From a bacterium (GTDB lineage: Bacteria; Verrucomicrobiota; Lentisphaeria; Victivallales; GWF2-38-69): a DNA stretch of 64,000 nucleotides. Shown in pieces: positions 8,825 through 18,093 of this stretch. Location of the stretch: the NCBI GenBank assembly GCA_021781705.1, contig JAJXWI010000002.1, forward strand, positions 1 through 64,000, written 5' to 3'. The position numbers and the translations under genes were made by a program. The notes below the pieces were generated by a model, which ran no database searches, was not told the DNA's origin, and saw only the letters and a list, made by a program, of their open reading frames with translations. How positions within the stretch are numbered: the stretch's first letter is position 1; every line of letters starts with the position of its first letter.

Positions 8825-9724
8825 TTAAGGCTTTTTAATATCAGAACCTAAAATATTCCAGTCCGTACATTTTTTGCAAATGGCCGGCAAGTCCTCAAAT
8901 CTATGCTGTAAGTGTATATCTCGAACTATTCTATGTGCACCATTCCACAAAACTTTTATTCCGTCTGCAATATTTCCTACTGAGCCGGCGCCATCATAAT
9001 CAGCCCCGCATAGTGCCGTTTTTCCAGTCCAAAGCACAGGCAATGTAGTAAAAATCCATGGACAAGCGATGCGATTTTTACTATCCCACTCCTTTTCAGA
9101 TGGGGCTGTCCATGAAATGTGCTCCTTAATTTTTACAGTAGCCCCGCGCGCTTTCCAATAATCTGTAAATATATCAATTTCAGATTCAGTTTTTTCACAA
9201 CGAACAATTTGCGCTATTATTTCAGGAGCATCAGATCTTCCATGGGACATATCAAGAAATCGTTGGAGATTATAATACACTCTGGAACGGAAGCCTGGCT
9301 GTCTCATCGAATCATAAGTTGCATCTGAAAAACCGTCAACGCTCACTACCACTTGAGATATACCAGAATTAAGAATTATTTCAGCTTTGTCTTCATCCAG
9401 CAGAGAAGCATTGGTGTTTAAATGCAAATTTTTTATACCACGGCTCCTAGCGTATGTAGAAAGCAAGGCAATTCTTTCAGCAGCCAGCAGTGGTTCCCCG
9501 TAAAACACTAGCCATACTTTTGTCATCGGCGCTTCGACGGATATCTCATCCAGGAGTCTTTTGGCCAGAGCAAATGGCATTTTACCTTTGGGGCGGGTCA
9601 TTCTTCGACGTGCACAAATTGAACACGAGTAATTGCACATATTTATCGTATCAAGAATTAAAGACTGTGGAAATAGTGTATGATTTAATGATGCTTCTAC
9701 ATCAGCAAGAGTTTTTTGTTGCAT
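8825..9724 (-). CDS. Radical SAM/SPASM domain protein
   Basis: A 299-residue radical SAM enzyme. The CxxxCxxC motif is CNYSCSICARRRM at about residues 31-43, followed by the WLVFYGEPLLA and LHLNTNASLL segments and VVVSVDGFSD, as in typical SPASM proteins. The C-terminal part holds CPWIFTTLPVLWTGKTALC and ICKKCTDW, the auxiliary-cluster cysteines of a SPASM domain. Enzymes of this shape modify peptides or small substrates such as aminoglycoside sugars. A clear AAGGGA lies upstream of the ATG. It sits between asnB and a NeuD-type acyltransferase in a glycan cluster, so a role in making or modifying a sugar is likely, but the substrate cannot be read. Confidence 0.88.
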   Translation of the reverse strand: MQQKTLADVEASLNHTLFPQSLILDTINMCNYSCSICARRRMTRPKGKMPFALAKRLLDEISVEAPMTKVWLVFYGEPLLAAERIALLSTYARSRGIKNLHLNTNASLLDEDKAEIILNSGISQVVVSVDGFSDATYDSMRQPGFRSRVYYNLQRFLDMSHGRSDAPEIIAQIVRCEKTESEIDIFTDYWKARGATVKIKEHISWTAPSEKEWDSKNRIACPWIFTTLPVLWTGKTALCGADYDGAGSVGNIADGIKVLWNGAHRIVRDIHLQHRFEDLPAICKKCTDWNILGSDIKKP

Positions 9725-9760
9725 GATATTCCCTTCTTATTTTTACAGCGTTATATGACT

Positions 9761-11632
9761 TTAAAATCCTGTTTGCCTTGCCCAAATAGAAAAACATACC
9801 AAATTCCACACTTTAGCATTTAGAGTCGTGTCTCCATCATTGAATCGTCGAATTAGGCTATTAAGCATCTCCTTTTTAAACCATCTGCAAGGCAATCCGT
9901 TCAGTTCCGCCATAATCAATGGTTTGAGTTGTTTGTGCATCCAACTGTAAATAGGCTGAATAAAACCTTCTTTCGGGCGGTTTATTAAATCAGGAGGGAG
10001 AATTCCTGACACAGAAAGTTTATGAATTTTTTTACTGATTCCATTATTTATCTTATAGTTCCCCGGCAAACGGTTGGCATACTCGACATAACGAAAATCA
10101 AGATATGGAGACCTCATCTCAATTGAATGGGACATAGTAAAGCGATCACTCAACGGAAGTATATGATTCGCTAGAAATTCACGCTGATCAATCTCCAGGT
10201 TTTTATTCAACTCATCTACAGCACTTAAATTGGAAGCTGAAAAACCATAATCACCTGCAATGCAGTCAACGTTATCATAAAATTCATCTGTGAGCAAGTT
10301 TCTCCTCTCCTGTGCAGTAAAAACTGAAAGGCGTGAACGCCAGACTGATGTATTTCTGTCGGCTATACCTGCAATAAATTCGAATTGTTGTTGGTTGTTA
10401 TATGGTATGAGAGCTGCTTTTTCTTCGGGACTTAGCATACTCCATGCTGTTTTTCCTTCATCATAATAATGCAGATATTTTTCAACAGGCCATGCAAGCC
10501 TGTGCGCAAGATAACTGCCGAACAACTCGTCAGCGCCATCTCCAGATATTGCAACTTTAATATGCCGTGACATTAATTTGCTTAAGAACATAGTAGAGAT
10601 TGAACCTGAAAACGGCTCGTCAAAATGATAAAGTGCTTCAGTTATACCGCTGGCAAACTGGTTGGCAGACATTATATATTCATAATGCTCAGTTGCAAAC
10701 CGTTCTGCAATCTGGCGCGCATAAAGTAAATCCTCTCTTTTTCCAATAAATTGACCGGTAGATTCATCTTCATAACCAAGGCAGAAAGTTTTAATCGGAG
10801 ACGATGCTTGCTGAGACATCAGCGCAACAACAGCTGAAGAATCGACCCCTCCAGACAAATAAGCGCCATATGGCACATCACAGCGCATTCGCAGTTTTAC
10901 TGCATCGTTAAGGATTGACAAAAGACATTCTGCAGCTTCTGTTTCTGATGGAGGAGTGTCTAATGGTGTAAAGCAAGTATTCCACCAACTTTTCAAAATA
11001 ATTTGCCCTGAATGCCATATCAGAAAGTGTCCTGGCAAAATCTGCTTTATTTGTTTGTAAGCTGTTTGTGGAGCCGACAAATTTTTCAAGCCGAAATAGT
11101 TATAAAGCGCACTAAAATCATTATCTGCAGAAACTTTTGGATGAGCCAGTAGTGCTTTAACTTCCGACCCAAACACCAAACAATCCGTAGTATTCGCATA
11201 GAATAAAGGTTTTTTCCCCATGCGATCGCGAAATAGCAAAAGCTGCTCTTTCCGTACGTCCCATATCACAGCGCCAAACATCCCATTGACCTTTTTGGGC
11301 CAGTCTGTTCCATATTCTTCATATAAATGAAGGATTGTTTCAACATCCGAATGATCGCTACGGAAAGAGTGTCCGGACTTTTCTAACTCATGCCGCAATT
11401 CCAAATGGTTGTAAATTTCGCCGTTGCATACTATCCATAAGGATTCATCCTCGTTACTCATCGGCTGCTCTCCCCCAGTAATATCGACTATACTTAAACG
11501 ACGCATCGCCATTTGTATTTTGTCAAGTTCAAGAAAGCCTGCCGAATCAGGGCCGCGATGAAAAAGTCGGTCGCTCATACGCTTTAGTACATTAGGCAAA
11601 GAATATCCCGTAAACCCGCAGATGCCACACAT
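9761..11632 (-). CDS. asnB: Asparagine synthetase (glutamine-hydrolysing)
   Basis: This 623-residue two-domain enzyme makes asparagine from aspartate, ATP and glutamine, or amidates a sugar acid in glycan clusters. The N-terminal class II glutaminase begins MCGICGFTG, so Cys2 is the nucleophile; HRGPDSAGF, MSNEDESLWIVCNGEIYNH and SDVETILHLY follow. The synthetase domain has the ATP PP-loop YLSGGVDSSAVVALM at about residue 260, then SGDGADELFGSY. Length and motif order match AsnB. Its setting among glycosyltransferase, WbqC and NeuD genes resembles O-antigen loci in which AsnB-like (WbpS-type) enzymes amidate uronic acids. That role is inference; ordinary asparagine synthesis is equally possible. 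Confidence 0.93.
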   Translation of the reverse strand: MCGICGFTGYSLPNVLKRMSDRLFHRGPDSAGFLELDKIQMAMRRLSIVDITGGEQPMSNEDESLWIVCNGEIYNHLELRHELEKSGHSFRSDHSDVETILHLYEEYGTDWPKKVNGMFGAVIWDVRKEQLLLFRDRMGKKPLFYANTTDCLVFGSEVKALLAHPKVSADNDFSALYNYFGLKNLSAPQTAYKQIKQILPGHFLIWHSGQIILKSWWNTCFTPLDTPPSETEAAECLLSILNDAVKLRMRCDVPYGAYLSGGVDSSAVVALMSQQASSPIKTFCLGYEDESTGQFIGKREDLLYARQIAERFATEHYEYIMSANQFASGITEALYHFDEPFSGSISTMFLSKLMSRHIKVAISGDGADELFGSYLAHRLAWPVEKYLHYYDEGKTAWSMLSPEEKAALIPYNNQQQFEFIAGIADRNTSVWRSRLSVFTAQERRNLLTDEFYDNVDCIAGDYGFSASNLSAVDELNKNLEIDQREFLANHILPLSDRFTMSHSIEMRSPYLDFRYVEYANRLPGNYKINNGISKKIHKLSVSGILPPDLINRPKEGFIQPIYSWMHKQLKPLIMAELNGLPCRWFKKEMLNSLIRRFNDGDTTLNAKVWNLVCFSIWARQTGF

Positions 11633-11739
11633 TATTTTTCTAGCCTTTTGAAATTAGTTGTAACAAATCTACTTCTATAAATAAGTTTCAGAGAATTTAC
11701 CAGAAACATACAGTCTATGGAAACCTTTTTAATTATCTT

Positions 11740-12663
11740 CTATTCATTTTTATAGATATGCCGAATTGTAGTATAAGGTCTATTTTTTGACTCAGAATAA
11801 ACCTTGGACAGATAAATGCCAATTATCCCAATAAATAATATTATTAAACCTCCCAGAAACCACAAAGAAACCATTATACTAGTCCATCCCTGAAAAACAT
11901 AATCATAAAATAATTTACGAAATAATAACGAAAATAATATAACAACAGATATAGAAAAAATTATACTGCCTGTGAGAAATATCAGATACAATGGCTTAGC
12001 GCTAAAAGATACTATCGAGGTAACTAAAAGTGAAATTTTCTTCTCAAGAGAGTAAGTGGTTGAACCTTTATGTTCTTTTACAATTGGGATGGATAACTGT
12101 TTATAACCAGCCAGATACCAAAGACCACCTATATATAATTCTCTTTCTGTATATTCTAATAAACTTTTCACATATCTTCTCGTCATTATTCTAGAAAAGG
12201 AATAGTTAACAGGCATTTTCTCCCCTGACAAATAATTAATAATATTATATGCTAAATTCCCCGAAAGACGCTCAAACCATCCCCCTTTTCGTCTCATTAA
12301 CATTCCATGAACAACATCAGCATCCTTGTTGTTTTCTAAAACACCAAAATACTCAATAAGCAATTCAGGGTTTTCCTCCAGGTCAACATCAATTAGAAAT
12401 ACATAATCTCCAGAAGAGTATTTTAACCCCGTCATTACAGCTTTATGATGACCAAAATTCCTAGATAAGTCAATAACAACTATTTGAGAATTATATTTTT
12501 GTAAATCAAGTACAATTTCAAGCGAGTTATCCGGAGAACCATCATTCACAAATATTATCTCAGTATCTTCCGAAACCTTCAGAGCAGAAGAAAGAGCTCT
12601 TTTACAAAATTCATGAATATAAGGAGCCGATTTGTATAAAGTCGTTACAATTGACAATTTCAT
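11740..12663 (-). CDS. Family 2 glycosyltransferase, polyprenol-phosphate sugar type
   Basis: A 307-residue GT2 enzyme of the DPM1/GtrB/ArnC shape. The GT-A domain opens with LSIVTTLYKSAPYIHEF, has TEIIFVNDGSPDNSLEIV, DLSRNFGHHKAVMTGLKYS, and the metal-binding DVDLEENP (DxD-like). Two long hydrophobic helices near residues 225-255 and 262-290 form the usual C-terminal membrane anchor. Such proteins move a sugar from a nucleotide donor to undecaprenyl phosphate on the cytoplasmic face. Its ATG overlaps the stop of the upstream WbqC gene, so they are coupled. The donor sugar is unknown; partners in the window include an ArnE-like carrier and a polytopic GT-C-like protein. Confidence 0.9.
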   Translation of the reverse strand: MKLSIVTTLYKSAPYIHEFCKRALSSALKVSEDTEIIFVNDGSPDNSLEIVLDLQKYNSQIVVIDLSRNFGHHKAVMTGLKYSSGDYVFLIDVDLEENPELLIEYFGVLENNKDADVVHGMLMRRKGGWFERLSGNLAYNIINYLSGEKMPVNYSFSRIMTRRYVKSLLEYTERELYIGGLWYLAGYKQLSIPIVKEHKGSTTYSLEKKISLLVTSIVSFSAKPLYLIFLTGSIIFSISVVILFSLLFRKLFYDYVFQGWTSIMVSLWFLGGLIILFIGIIGIYLSKVYSESKNRPYTTIRHIYKNE

Positions 12664-13352
12664 AAGTTAAAACTCTTCATATATTGAGTGGCGGAGGATC
12701 CGCAGTTAAAAAGTAAATCCAAAATAGTGACACCGTGCTCAAATGGTGAATATAACTGACTATATTCAGAGTAATTGCTATAATCCATCCATGTCAATTT
12801 TATTCCTGCGTCTTTAAAAATATCTTCGTGTATATATTTTTTTGCAGAAGGCCCAGAAATATATTCTGTAGCTCTGGCTTGTTTACACAAACCAACCAGC
12901 CTTTCAACCTTATCTCCAGATAATTTATAATCGCTTGACATAGATATCGTTGTGCCTATTTCCAAGATTTTATTAATAGTTAAGATGAAGGCACAGTTTA
13001 CTTCAGTCAACCATTCACTACGTGTATCCTTATACAATTTCTCAAAAACAGGACTAAAAAAATTAAAATATTTCGATTTTGCATAGTTGGTTTTTAATGT
13101 ATTCCAATGCTTTACTCCCCAGTTATTTTGAGAAATTTTTGTATCACAGATTCTCTGAGACAACGTTTCTTGCCTTACAGGAATAGTTAACCATTGTACT
13201 CCAGACGAAGTTTTTATTTTATTTCTGTTTCTCCAGTCATTTTTCGTATATTGCACATCGTCGTAAATGACAAACTCATCAACCATATTTATAAGGTCAA
13301 AATACCCTTTCCATGGGATATAATTAGATTGAAGAATTGCAACTTTTTTCAT
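12660..13352 (-). CDS. WbqC-like family protein
   Basis: A 230-residue WbqC family protein, common in O-antigen and capsule clusters. The N-terminal signature is strong: VAILQSNYIPWKGYFDLI, then DEFVIYDDVQYTKNDWRNRN and WLTIPVRQ. The C-terminal portion has SGPSAKKYIHEDIF and ILDLLFNCG. The biochemical role is not settled; the fold is related to nucleotidyl or acyl transferases, and members accompany aminosugar synthesis. It is the first gene of the minus-strand run WbqC, GT2, asnB, radical SAM, NeuD, and its TGA overlaps the next ATG. The function here is therefore best stated as surface polysaccharide biosynthesis. Confidence 0.88.
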   Translation of the reverse strand: MKKVAILQSNYIPWKGYFDLINMVDEFVIYDDVQYTKNDWRNRNKIKTSSGVQWLTIPVRQETLSQRICDTKISQNNWGVKHWNTLKTNYAKSKYFNFFSPVFEKLYKDTRSEWLTEVNCAFILTINKILEIGTTISMSSDYKLSGDKVERLVGLCKQARATEYISGPSAKKYIHEDIFKDAGIKLTWMDYSNYSEYSQLYSPFEHGVTILDLLFNCGSSATQYMKSFNL

Positions 13353-13546
13353 TTTTCCTGCTTATTTTTCTTGTTTTAATAAGATAAACCTCTATCCCCC
13401 GGTACGCAAGACGTATATCCTTTAAAATATTCTTGCTGCTGCGGTTTGTTACAACAATTATAAAGGCTCTCTTTAAATCCTCTATTACAGGCAATAATTT
13501 AATGAAAGAACAAGATTTATGTCATTAATGTAAAATGTGGAGAAAT

Positions 13547-15631
13547 ATGTTGTCAAAAATTATTGGCAGGTTTGGGACTCGAGCAATAGTGTCGTTCAAC
13601 AGCCTGTTAGAAAATATTCGGTATGGCTTAGAAGTTCATAGGCGTGCCCTGCAATCAGACTTATGCCTGCCGATCTATGGACAAATAGCTATATTTATTC
13701 TTTTTTTATTTGTTTATCGAAGCACCAATATCCCCTGGCAAGTAATCGTTGTATCACTATTTATTGTTTTATCATATCCGTTGTTGGCTGGGCTATATGG
13801 TGAAGGTAAAGGGTTTCTGATACTAATTATTTCGCTGATTTTAGGTGGCATCATATTGCATAAGTATATGACGCTACTTATGACACCCGTTGTAATAATA
13901 CTCCTCATCAATTTCTTAATTGCTGCTTTTAGAGACTCCCACCATATAAAAAGATTGCCGGCTATATCAGGAGTGTTACTGCTGGTCTTTTTGGGGTTCA
14001 CGTATTACTTCAGGCTAGAATCACTATATATAAATCCGGACGATTTATATAATCTCACATTGTTAAAGCAAGTTTTCGACACTGATGGCAGCATGCATAT
14101 GGCCATAGTTAATATGATCCTAAACAACGGCTTCCCATCAACAGGTCTTCATCTAACACCCTTATTGCATTATCATTGCCTCGGACATTACGTAGCTGCA
14201 GTATTTTGCCTTGTCACAGGGCTTTCTACCTTCAATTTATATTACTTTATTTATGGTCTTTTTCTTTTTCCTCTTATTATAATATCTATTGTCGTTCTGA
14301 TTAGGCAACTTTATCCGGCAGCAAGATGGTCTTACTTTTTCCTTTCGTTAATATTGTTCTGCTCATTTAGTTTAGGTAGTATATTGGGAGGATTAGAAAA
14401 TCCTAACCAATTAAGCTTCCGTTGTACTGACCCAACTACACCTGTAAGCATCATTTTTCTCCTTTGGATTTTTCGAAATATCGTAAAGAAAGATCTCTGG
14501 TGGACAATTCCCCTCTTAGTCGCACTTTCATTTTATGCAAAATCATCAACTGGCACCATAATGTTTTGTGCCTGTCTCTTGGTATTAACATTTTCTGATC
14601 AGTCAGCCATCAGTAAAGTTAAGTATTTTCTTATAACCGCACTATTGTCTGCAGTTGCAGTGCATTTTACAAGTGATCCAGCAGTAGCTTCGTGTATTCA
14701 CTTCAAATTCTACAGTTACTATCATGACTATATCTTGCCTGTTCAAGGAAGAAGTTTTCTTAACGCATTATGGGTAAATTGCAATGTTACGATTGTCAGT
14801 ATAGTAATACTAATTCTGTTTCTGTTAAAAAATTTGATTCATTTTAAGGAAATCTGGATCTGTCACAAGCATCTTATATTATTTACAATTGGCATCATAA
14901 TTGCTGGGGTAAGTGCCGGTTCATTCACTTTTCCGGATGGTTCCCATTGCTATTTCATAGAATTAATGGCTTACCCCTCGCTGATCCTAGGTGCTATTTC
15001 CCTTGAGAAAATTGTTTTTCTGCGCGAAAATAAGTTTATTAAACTTCTTGCCTGGGGTATCATTTTAATCTTCTCCCTAAATGCTATCTTGATTACAGTC
15101 GAAAGATTCAAATATTATGCAAATTTTCATATATCAAGACATAAGAACATTTCAGGTAATGTCTTGCATTATTATAATATCGCCCCAAGTCTAAAAACTC
15201 TCAGACTTGACCCATCAAAACCTAAATACGAAGAACCTAGCGTTATTGAGCCTTACTTTAAGGCGCTTAAGTACATATATAATAACTACTCTGGGAGAAA
15301 ATATGTAGTTGAGATTCCTGACACGGAAACAGGTTTTTGGAATTATACACTCTATCCTTATCCAAGATCCTGGATGCCGTTTTATATTCCTGTGATTTCC
15401 GGAAAACCAGCATGGAATGGTTACGATTATAAAATTATGAAGGGAAAGAATTGTGCCTGGTATGCACCTGGATCTTACGGATATTCCTCGTATTTCAAGC
15501 AGGACGACAATATAGACTATAAAGATCACGGCTATGAAGGGAAATTAGTTATACAGACTGGCAAAGACAACCATATTGAATTGATTGAAAATAATTGCAA
15601 TGGAACAACCAAAAAACTAACTATTGAGTGA
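13547..15631 (+). CDS. Large polytopic membrane protein, probable GT-C-type glycosyltransferase
   Basis: A 694-residue integral membrane protein with a dozen or so hydrophobic segments between residues about 45 and 500, then a soluble C-terminal domain of about 170 residues. I prefer the ATG at 13547 because GGAG lies five bases upstream; an in-frame ATG 12 bases earlier is possible. The first loop after early helices has YINPDDLYNLTLLKQVFDTD and a nearby HMAIVNMILNNGFP, the layout of acidic first loops in GT-C glycosyltransferases and O-antigen ligase-like enzymes. No exact family is recognised. It is transcribed divergently from WbqC. A role in moving a lipid-linked sugar onto the growing glycan is inference from fold shape and neighbours. 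Confidence 0.65.
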   Translation: MLSKIIGRFGTRAIVSFNSLLENIRYGLEVHRRALQSDLCLPIYGQIAIFILFLFVYRSTNIPWQVIVVSLFIVLSYPLLAGLYGEGKGFLILIISLILGGIILHKYMTLLMTPVVIILLINFLIAAFRDSHHIKRLPAISGVLLLVFLGFTYYFRLESLYINPDDLYNLTLLKQVFDTDGSMHMAIVNMILNNGFPSTGLHLTPLLHYHCLGHYVAAVFCLVTGLSTFNLYYFIYGLFLFPLIIISIVVLIRQLYPAARWSYFFLSLILFCSFSLGSILGGLENPNQLSFRCTDPTTPVSIIFLLWIFRNIVKKDLWWTIPLLVALSFYAKSSTGTIMFCACLLVLTFSDQSAISKVKYFLITALLSAVAVHFTSDPAVASCIHFKFYSYYHDYILPVQGRSFLNALWVNCNVTIVSIVILILFLLKNLIHFKEIWICHKHLILFTIGIIIAGVSAGSFTFPDGSHCYFIELMAYPSLILGAISLEKIVFLRENKFIKLLAWGIILIFSLNAILITVERFKYYANFHISRHKNISGNVLHYYNIAPSLKTLRLDPSKPKYEEPSVIEPYFKALKYIYNNYSGRKYVVEIPDTETGFWNYTLYPYPRSWMPFYIPVISGKPAWNGYDYKIMKGKNCAWYAPGSYGYSSYFKQDDNIDYKDHGYEGKLVIQTGKDNHIELIENNCNGTTKKLTIE

Positions 15632-15666
15632 GTGTGTAATATATCGATATCTAATCATATAAAAAA

Positions 15667-15742
15667 TGGTGCACCCGGAAGGACTTGAACCTTCGACCCG
15701 ATGATTAAGAGTCATCTGCTCTACCAGCTGAGCTACGGGTGC
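15667..15742 (-). tRNA. tRNA-Lys (CUU)
   Basis: The minus strand folds into a complete cloverleaf. The acceptor stem is GCACCCG paired with CGGGTGC, the D arm contains AGCTGGTAGAGC, and the anticodon stem GATGA/TCATC encloses CTCTTAA, giving anticodon CUU. The T arm GAAGG/CCTTC has the loop TTCAAGT, and an encoded CCA ends the gene. The length is 76 bases. It lies between the polytopic membrane protein and the efflux operon. Confidence 0.97.
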
Positions 15743-15978
15743 ATTCTGTAGAAAGTAGTAAGTTAGTAAGTGCATAAAAAAAATCAAATAGATTTCAAAA
15801 AATATTGAATTAATATTGAAGCTGTCATAACATTCATTTGTGGTTTGGTCACTCTCCATGCGCCGTCAAGTTTTACTGAAAGTCGATATAGATTTGCTGA
15901 TTTATTTTTTCGGCGTTTGTATGGAAAGATGAATTTTAGTGGGGCTCCTCTGACGGGGTCCGTGCTCGATATTGGATG

Positions 15979-17355
15979 CTACTCATACCTTAGCGCTTCA
16001 ATGGGGTCGAGGAGTGAAGCTTTCCATGCCGGGTAGTACCCAAAAATAACTCCGACGGCAACAGATACTGCTACAGCCAAAATTATTGCAGTTGGCGAAG
16101 CTACTATAGGCCATTTGAGTATTTTTGCTACAATTAAAGATGCTCCATGTCCAATGATAATTCCTATAATTCCTCCGGTCATGCAGAGTAATATTGATTC
16201 CATCAGAAATTGCCTCAAAATATCACGTTGGCGCGCCCCGACTGCCATTCTGAGACCAATTTCTTTTGTTCGTTCTGATACGCAGACCAGCATTATATTC
16301 ATTATGCCAACTCCTCCGACAACCAATGAAATCATAGCTATGCATAAAAGCAGATTTGTTATCGCCCTAGTCGTGGATGAAAGGGTCTCTACAAGTTCAG
16401 TCAAATTCCTAATGTTGAAATCATCAAGCTCATTCTCTTCTATGTGGTGCCGTTCGTGGAGAAGTTTTGTTATTTCCTGTATTGCTGAACTTATTTCTTT
16501 GGATGACCGTGCTGAAAGTATAATCTGGTCTATATTGGTAAAACGTGTGTACAGGAGATGATTTGCTATCTGAATATCTGATCGTGCGGGATAGAAATTT
16601 GTTCCGGCACTGGGGTACAAGCTGCTGGTAGTTTTTGCCATTGCTGTTGAACTGCTCGTGGCGTTGCTGCTCTGATTTGTGTTCGATAGCGTTGAATTTG
16701 TGACTCTATATTTAATGGAAGTCCATGGAGCCAAAACAATATCGTCCTGGTCAACTCCCATCATGTTTGCACCTTTTTTCCTTAAGACACCTGTCACCTT
16801 AAATGGAACATTCATGATACGAATTTCTTTTCCTACCGGAGATTTTTCGTCAAATAATTCACGTACTATTGTTTGCCCTAAGAGGCAAACCTTGCTGGCA
16901 TTCAAAACATCGTGGCTTGTAAAGGGTTCACCTTCGGAAAGGTCTTTCCATTCCTGAACCGTTAGATACGCCGGGGTGGTTCCATATATGTATGATGGCA
17001 CCCAGTTTTTGTTGCCGTAAATTATTTGAGTTCTGGCACGTACTATAGGTGCAGAGTTGAGAACAGAAGGGCACTCTTTTTTTATTGCATCGCAATCCTG
17101 TGGAGTAAGTGTTTTTATGCTTCCTGACCCGAAATTTACGCCGCCGCTAGTGGCTGTTCCTGGCAAAATTATTATGGTATTTGAGCCCATACTTGCGATA
17201 GTTTTTTGTATTGCTGCTGAAGACCCCTGTCCAATCTCCATCATGGTAATAACAGATGCTATGCCTATTACTATGCCTAGAGTTGTCAACAATGCCCTCA
17301 TCGGATTTCTTTCTAGAGCTTTAAGAGAAGTGAAAATTGCTGTTTTAGTTCGCAT
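15979..17355 (-). CDS. MacB-like ABC transporter permease (FtsX/MacB_PCD)
   Basis: This is the inner-membrane permease half of a MacB-type transporter, 458 residues from the ATG at 17355. That start follows the stop of the ATPase gene by one base and has AAAGGGA upstream; longer frames would overlap the ATPase. The first helix is followed by the large periplasmic MacB_PCD domain (NPMRALLTTLGIVIGIASVI, GSNTIIILPG), a Ser/Asn-rich insertion near residue 235, and three C-terminal helices with SLVVGGVGIMNIMLVCVSERTKEIGLRMAVGARQ split across them, the hallmark of MacB/FtsX proteins. With the ATPase and the MacA-like adaptor it would form a tripartite efflux pump for peptides, macrolides or lipids. 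No outer-membrane channel gene is adjacent. Confidence 0.93.
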   Translation of the reverse strand: MRTKTAIFTSLKALERNPMRALLTTLGIVIGIASVITMMEIGQGSSAAIQKTIASMGSNTIIILPGTATSGGVNFGSGSIKTLTPQDCDAIKKECPSVLNSAPIVRARTQIIYGNKNWVPSYIYGTTPAYLTVQEWKDLSEGEPFTSHDVLNASKVCLLGQTIVRELFDEKSPVGKEIRIMNVPFKVTGVLRKKGANMMGVDQDDIVLAPWTSIKYRVTNSTLSNTNQSSNATSSSTAMAKTTSSLYPSAGTNFYPARSDIQIANHLLYTRFTNIDQIILSARSSKEISSAIQEITKLLHERHHIEENELDDFNIRNLTELVETLSSTTRAITNLLLCIAMISLVVGGVGIMNIMLVCVSERTKEIGLRMAVGARQRDILRQFLMESILLCMTGGIIGIIIGHGASLIVAKILKWPIVASPTAIILAVAVSVAVGVIFGYYPAWKASLLDPIEALRYE

Positions 17356-17356
17356 A

Positions 17357-18046
17357 TTAAGTTCCCTTTGAAGGTGCGACAACTCCATCCATAATATTTA
17401 TTATTTTTTTTGCATGAGCCGCCACTTTGTTGTCATGTGTTACGAGAACAATGGTGATACCGTTTTGCTTATTCAGTCTATTGAATATTTCCAACACTTC
17501 TTCTCCTGTTTTGGAATCCAGGTTCCCTGTAGGTTCGTCCGCCAGAAGGATAGGTGGATTGTTAACCAAAGAGCGGGCTATAGCTATGCGCTGCTGTTGT
17601 CCCCCTGAAAGTTGTGATGGTTCATGATGACTTCTCTCTTCAAGCCCGAAGAGTGAAAGAAGTTCCATTCCTTTTTTCCGGACATCTTCGGAAGAAAGGT
17701 GTTCCGCAGTATACGACAATGGCATGATTATGTTGTCCAAGGCTGAGGTGCGGGGAAGCAGATTGAAATTCTGAAAAATAAAGCCGATTTTTTTATTGCG
17801 AATAAACGCCCGCCTGTCGTTTGATACTGACGAAATTTCCTCTCCTTCAAAGTGATATTCGCCTGATGTCGGCCTGTCCAAGCATCCCAGAATATTCATT
17901 AATGTACTTTTCCCTGAACCTGAAGACCCCATTAACGCTATAAAATCACCATTATTAATCGTCAGGGAAATTCCTTTAAGCACGGGAACACTTACCTCTC
18001 CCATACTGTATGTCTTATACATGTTTTTTAATTCTATCAGAACCAT
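17357..18046 (-). CDS. ABC transporter ATP-binding protein (MacB/LolD type)
   Basis: This 229-residue ATPase energises the adjacent permease. All ABC motifs are visible: Walker A ALMGSSGSGKSTLMNILG, Q-loop FIFQNFNLLPR, signature LSGGQQQRIAIARSLV, Walker B PPILLADEPTGNLD and the H-loop VLVTHD. The YHFEGEEIS and LDRPTSGEY segments are typical of the MacB/LolD subfamily. In E. coli MacB this domain is fused to the permease; here the two are separate genes a base apart. The order adaptor, ATPase, permease is normal for such operons. Its substrate cannot be predicted. Confidence 0.95.
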   Translation of the reverse strand: MVLIELKNMYKTYSMGEVSVPVLKGISLTINNGDFIALMGSSGSGKSTLMNILGCLDRPTSGEYHFEGEEISSVSNDRRAFIRNKKIGFIFQNFNLLPRTSALDNIIMPLSYTAEHLSSEDVRKKGMELLSLFGLEERSHHEPSQLSGGQQQRIAIARSLVNNPPILLADEPTGNLDSKTGEEVLEIFNRLNKQNGITIVLVTHDNKVAAHAKKIINIMDGVVAPSKGT

Positions 18047-18093
18047 ACTCTTAATCTTCTGACTGCTATTGTTGAACTCTTCACTTTTAGTTT

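Noticed and set aside
15617-15859. 80-codon minus-strand frame containing PVAQLVEQ and EGSSPSG
   Set aside because: This is the well-known false protein that arises when a tRNA is translated. The tRNA-Lys at 15667-15742 explains it.
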